A stretch of DNA of 64,000 bases, from the NCBI GenBank assembly GCA_963739545.1, contig CAVUAT010000014.1, forward strand, positions 434,001 to 498,000, read 5' to 3'. Below the pieces are notes generated by a model, which saw nothing but the letters and a program-made list of their open reading frames with translations, did not search any database and was not told the origin of the DNA. This DNA is from CAVUAT01 sp963739545 (GTDB lineage: Bacteria > Actinomycetota > Thermoleophilia > Solirubrobacterales > 70-9). Positions 61,714 to 64,000 of the stretch are shown here, piece by piece (position 1 is the first letter of the stretch; each line of letters opens with the position of its first letter). A program made the position numbers and the translations under genes.

Positions 61714-63854
61714 TGTTCAACGGGCTCGCATCTCTGGCGGACAAGCACGGCAAGTGGGTGGTCGCGGTGGCGATCGTCTTCTTCCTGATCGCGGGCGCAC
61801 TCGGCGGATCGGTCGCCGACAAGCTCGACCCCTACGGCGCCGACGACCCCGACACCGAGTCGGTGATCGCGAAGGAGCGCCTCGACGACGCGGGCTTCCG
61901 CGACTCGAGCGTGATCGTGCTGATCGAGGGCGTGAACGCGGCCGAGCCCGCCGGCGAGGCCCGCGTGCAGCAGGTCGCCGAGCGCGTCGGCGCCGATGCG
62001 GACGTCGATCGCGTGGTCGGCTTCGCCGAGACCGGCTCCCCCGACTTCCTTTCGGCCGACGGCGACGCGACCTACCTGGCGGTGAGCCTCACCCCCACCG
62101 ACGACAAGACGCAGCAGGAGGCGGCGGACCGCATCCGAGAGGAGCTCTCGGATGAGGAGGGGGTGTCGGTCGGCGGCTTCGCGCTCGCCAACGAGCAGGT
62201 CAACCAGCAGGTCGAGGAGGACCTGCAGATGGCCGAGCTGCTCGCCTTCCCGCTGCTCTTCCTGCTCTCGCTGCTCTTCTTCCGCAGCTTCGTTGCGGCC
62301 CTGTTGCCGCTGCTGATCGGCGGGCTCGCGATCGTGGGCACCTTCCTGGCACTGAGCGTCGCCGCCGAGCTCGGCTCGGTCTCGATCTTCGCGCTCAACC
62401 TGACTACGGGCCTCGGCCTCGGGCTCGCGATCGACTACAGCCTGTTCGTCGTCTCGAGGTACCGCGAGGAGATCGCGAAGTACGGGCCGGGCCTGCAGGC
62501 GATGAAGGTGACGATGGCGACCTCGGGCCGGACGGTGCTGTTCTCGTCGCTGACCGTGACCGCCGCGCTGGCCTCGCTGCTGGTCTTCCCGCAGCGCTTC
62601 CTCTATTCGATGGGTCTCGGCGGATCGATCGTCGCGATCCTCGCCGCGATCATCTCGCTGACCGTGCTGCCCGCGGTGCTCGCGCTGCTCGGCAACCGGG
62701 TCAACTCGCTCGCCCCGAAGTTCCTGCAGCGCCGCGCGGACGCCGATTCGCGCCCGGCCGAGGAGGGCTTCTGGTACCGGCTCTCCCGCTTCGTGATGCG
62801 CCGCCCGGCGCCGATCGCTGCCGCCAGCGCGGCCCTTCTGATCGCGCTCGGGATCCCGTTCCTGCAGATCAAGTTCACCTCTCCCGACGCCCAGATCCTC
62901 CCCGATGAACGCAGCTCGCGCCAGGTCGATGACGTGCTGCGCGCGGACTTCCCGCCGAACCGCGACACGCCCGTGCGGGTGGTCCTCGCGAGCTCTGACG
63001 CCGGCGACGTGGCGGCGGTCCAGCAGCAGCTCGAGGCGACCGAGGGGGTCGTCGCGGTCAACCCGCCGCAGCCGGTGGACGACCAGACGACCGTGATCGA
63101 AGCGGTTTCGGCCAACCCCTACATCGACGAGTCCAGCCGGGACACCGTCCGAGATGTCCGGCAGATCGACGCGCCGAGCGGGGCCGAGGTCCTGGTCACG
63201 GGCGCGACGGCGGACTTCCTCGACTTCCAATCGAGCCTCGAGGAGCACCTGCCCCTGGCGGTGGCGATCATCGTGATCGCGACGCTGGTCGTGCTCTTCC
63301 TGATGACGGGATCGGTGGTCCTGCCGGTCAAGCAGCTGCTGATGAACGTGCTCAACCTGACGGCCGTGTTCGGGATCCTGGTGCTGATCTTCCAGGACGG
63401 TCGACTCGAGGGGCTGCTGGACTACCGCAGCCAGGGGGCGATCGAGCAGACGATGCCGATCCTGTTGTTCGCGGTCGCGTTCGGGCTATCCACCGACTAC
63501 GGGGTGTTCCTGCTCTCGCGGATCAAGGAGGCCCGCGACGCCGGAGCGAGCGACTCGGAGTGCATCGCGATCGGGCTCGAGCGCACGGGCCGCATCGTCA
63601 CCGCGGCGGCGCTGCTGTTCGCGATCGCGATCGGGGCCTTCGCCACCTCGCAGATCATCTTCATCAAGCAGAACGGCATCGGGACGGCGCTCGCGGTCCT
63701 CATCGACGCGACGATCATCCGCGCCCTGCTCGTGCCGTCGCTGATGGAGCTGCTCGGCGCCTGGAACTGGTGGGCGCCCAAGCCGCTGCGCTGGCTCCAC
63801 TACCGATTCGGGTTCAGCGAGACGAATGCGGACGCCGCGCCCGGGAAGGCCTGA
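61713..63854 (+). CDS. MMPL-family RND transporter
   Basis: A 713-residue membrane protein in two similar halves, each an extracytoplasmic loop plus a six-helix bundle. Visible are the start GLASLADKHGKWVVAVAIVF, the proton-relay GLGLAIDYSLFVVSRYREE (about residue 230) and its duplicate AFGLSTDYGVFLLSRIKEA (about residue 590). MMPL proteins export lipids or drugs in actinobacteria. The cargo is unknown. It is co-expressed with the PadR regulator. Confidence 0.94.
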   Translation: MFNGLASLADKHGKWVVAVAIVFFLIAGALGGSVADKLDPYGADDPDTESVIAKERLDDAGFRDSSVIVLIEGVNAAEPAGEARVQQVAERVGADADVDRVVGFAETGSPDFLSADGDATYLAVSLTPTDDKTQQEAADRIREELSDEEGVSVGGFALANEQVNQQVEEDLQMAELLAFPLLFLLSLLFFRSFVAALLPLLIGGLAIVGTFLALSVAAELGSVSIFALNLTTGLGLGLAIDYSLFVVSRYREEIAKYGPGLQAMKVTMATSGRTVLFSSLTVTAALASLLVFPQRFLYSMGLGGSIVAILAAIISLTVLPAVLALLGNRVNSLAPKFLQRRADADSRPAEEGFWYRLSRFVMRRPAPIAAASAALLIALGIPFLQIKFTSPDAQILPDERSSRQVDDVLRADFPPNRDTPVRVVLASSDAGDVAAVQQQLEATEGVVAVNPPQPVDDQTTVIEAVSANPYIDESSRDTVRDVRQIDAPSGAEVLVTGATADFLDFQSSLEEHLPLAVAIIVIATLVVLFLMTGSVVLPVKQLLMNVLNLTAVFGILVLIFQDGRLEGLLDYRSQGAIEQTMPILLFAVAFGLSTDYGVFLLSRIKEARDAGASDSECIAIGLERTGRIVTAAALLFAIAIGAFATSQIIFIKQNGIGTALAVLIDATIIRALLVPSLMELLGAWNWWAPKPLRWLHYRFGFSETNADAAPGKA

Positions 63855-63901
63855 GACCCGGATTGCGGTTGGGCGCGGCGCTCTGGGTAAGCTGCCCGAC
63901 G

Positions 63902-64000
63902 ATGACGATTGCAACCGCAATGTTCCTGATCGCCGCCGGTGCCATCCTGCGCTACGCGATCAACGTCAACAGCGACGTGGTCAACATCGAGACCGTCGGC
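63902..64000 (+). CDS. DUF6458-family small membrane protein (truncated by window end)
   Basis: Thirty-three codons (MTIATAMFLIAAGAILRYAI then NVNSDVVNIETVG) match the N-terminal helix and first strand of the DUF6458 family, short actinobacterial membrane proteins of unknown function. The gene runs out of the window. TAAGCT lies eight bases before the ATG. Confidence 0.72.
   Translation, partial: MTIATAMFLIAAGAILRYAINVNSDVVNIETVG

Overview
This window looks like chromosome from a high-GC actinobacterium, most likely the class Thermoleophilia (Solirubrobacterales or a relative). The reasons are very high GC, frequent GTG starts, densely packed genes, the actinobacterial gene set glmU-prs-rplY-pth-mfd, and a second classic set rsmI-(remA-like)-metG-tatD-rsmA-ispE. 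The taxonomic call is inference from gene content and order. There is one RNA gene, tRNA-Gln. I see no insertion sequence, integrase, phage gene, CRISPR array or defence island, and no gap longer than about 200 bases without a gene.

Layout. 0-10 kb: mfd (cut by the window edge), a crotonase, pth, a small Gly-rich protein, rplY/ctc, an ABC1 kinase, a GDPD phosphodiesterase, a lipoprotein, prs and glmU. 10-20 kb: a PfpI-type protein, tRNA-Gln, an SRPBCC protein, a PucR regulator, a DedA-PAP2 membrane fusion, ispE-rsmA, tatD, a secreted protein, metG, a RemA-like protein and rsmI. 20-33 kb: ROK kinase, LytR-CpsA-Psr protein, FmdB-like zinc ribbon, a multidomain secreted sugar dehydrogenase-like protein, glyS, an MFS transporter, a Gly-rich secreted protein, a TetR regulator divergent from an R2-like oxidase fused to an SCP2 domain, and a SHOCT protein. 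33-42 kb: two hotdog proteins, a TetR regulator, a sugar-porter remnant, lon-hsp20, a metallo-beta-lactamase-fold hydrolase, a Cys-rich small protein, a fatty acid hydroxylase, a 2-hydroxyacid dehydrogenase and a winged-helix/AT-hook protein. 42-54 kb: mdh, icd, an AidB-like acyl-CoA dehydrogenase, a PEP-mutase family lyase, a crotonase, a diguanylate cyclase, a site-2 protease with CBS domains, and a succinate dehydrogenase operon (flavoprotein, Fe-S protein, CCG-domain subunit). 54-64 kb: a CPA1 antiporter, an RTX-repeat protein, asd and lysC, a GH3-like protein, a PadR-MMPL operon and a truncated DUF6458 gene.

Two window-wide observations matter most. First, at least twelve genes have a TANNNT hexamer ending six or seven bases before the start codon and mostly no Shine-Dalgarno sequence, the arrangement expected for leaderless mRNAs. 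Second, single-base frameshifts (mostly +1) are concentrated in roughly 21-33 kb, with one more near 1.67 kb, while 33-64 kb reads cleanly. Protein sequence resumes intact in another frame after each break, so these are more likely sequencing or assembly errors than gene decay.

Functionally the window is mostly housekeeping: envelope precursor synthesis (glmU, ispE, LCP), translation and repair (pth, rplY, metG, glyS, rsmA, rsmI, mfd), TCA-cycle enzymes (mdh, icd, sdhABE), aspartate-family biosynthesis (lysC, asd), lipid and acyl-CoA chemistry, and protein quality control (lon, hsp20). I found no clear undescribed multi-gene system. The best candidates for new biology are the R2-like oxidase-SCP2 fusion with its palindromic operator, the small AT-hook/winged-helix DNA-binding protein, and the GH3-like protein lacking the NagZ catalytic dyad.
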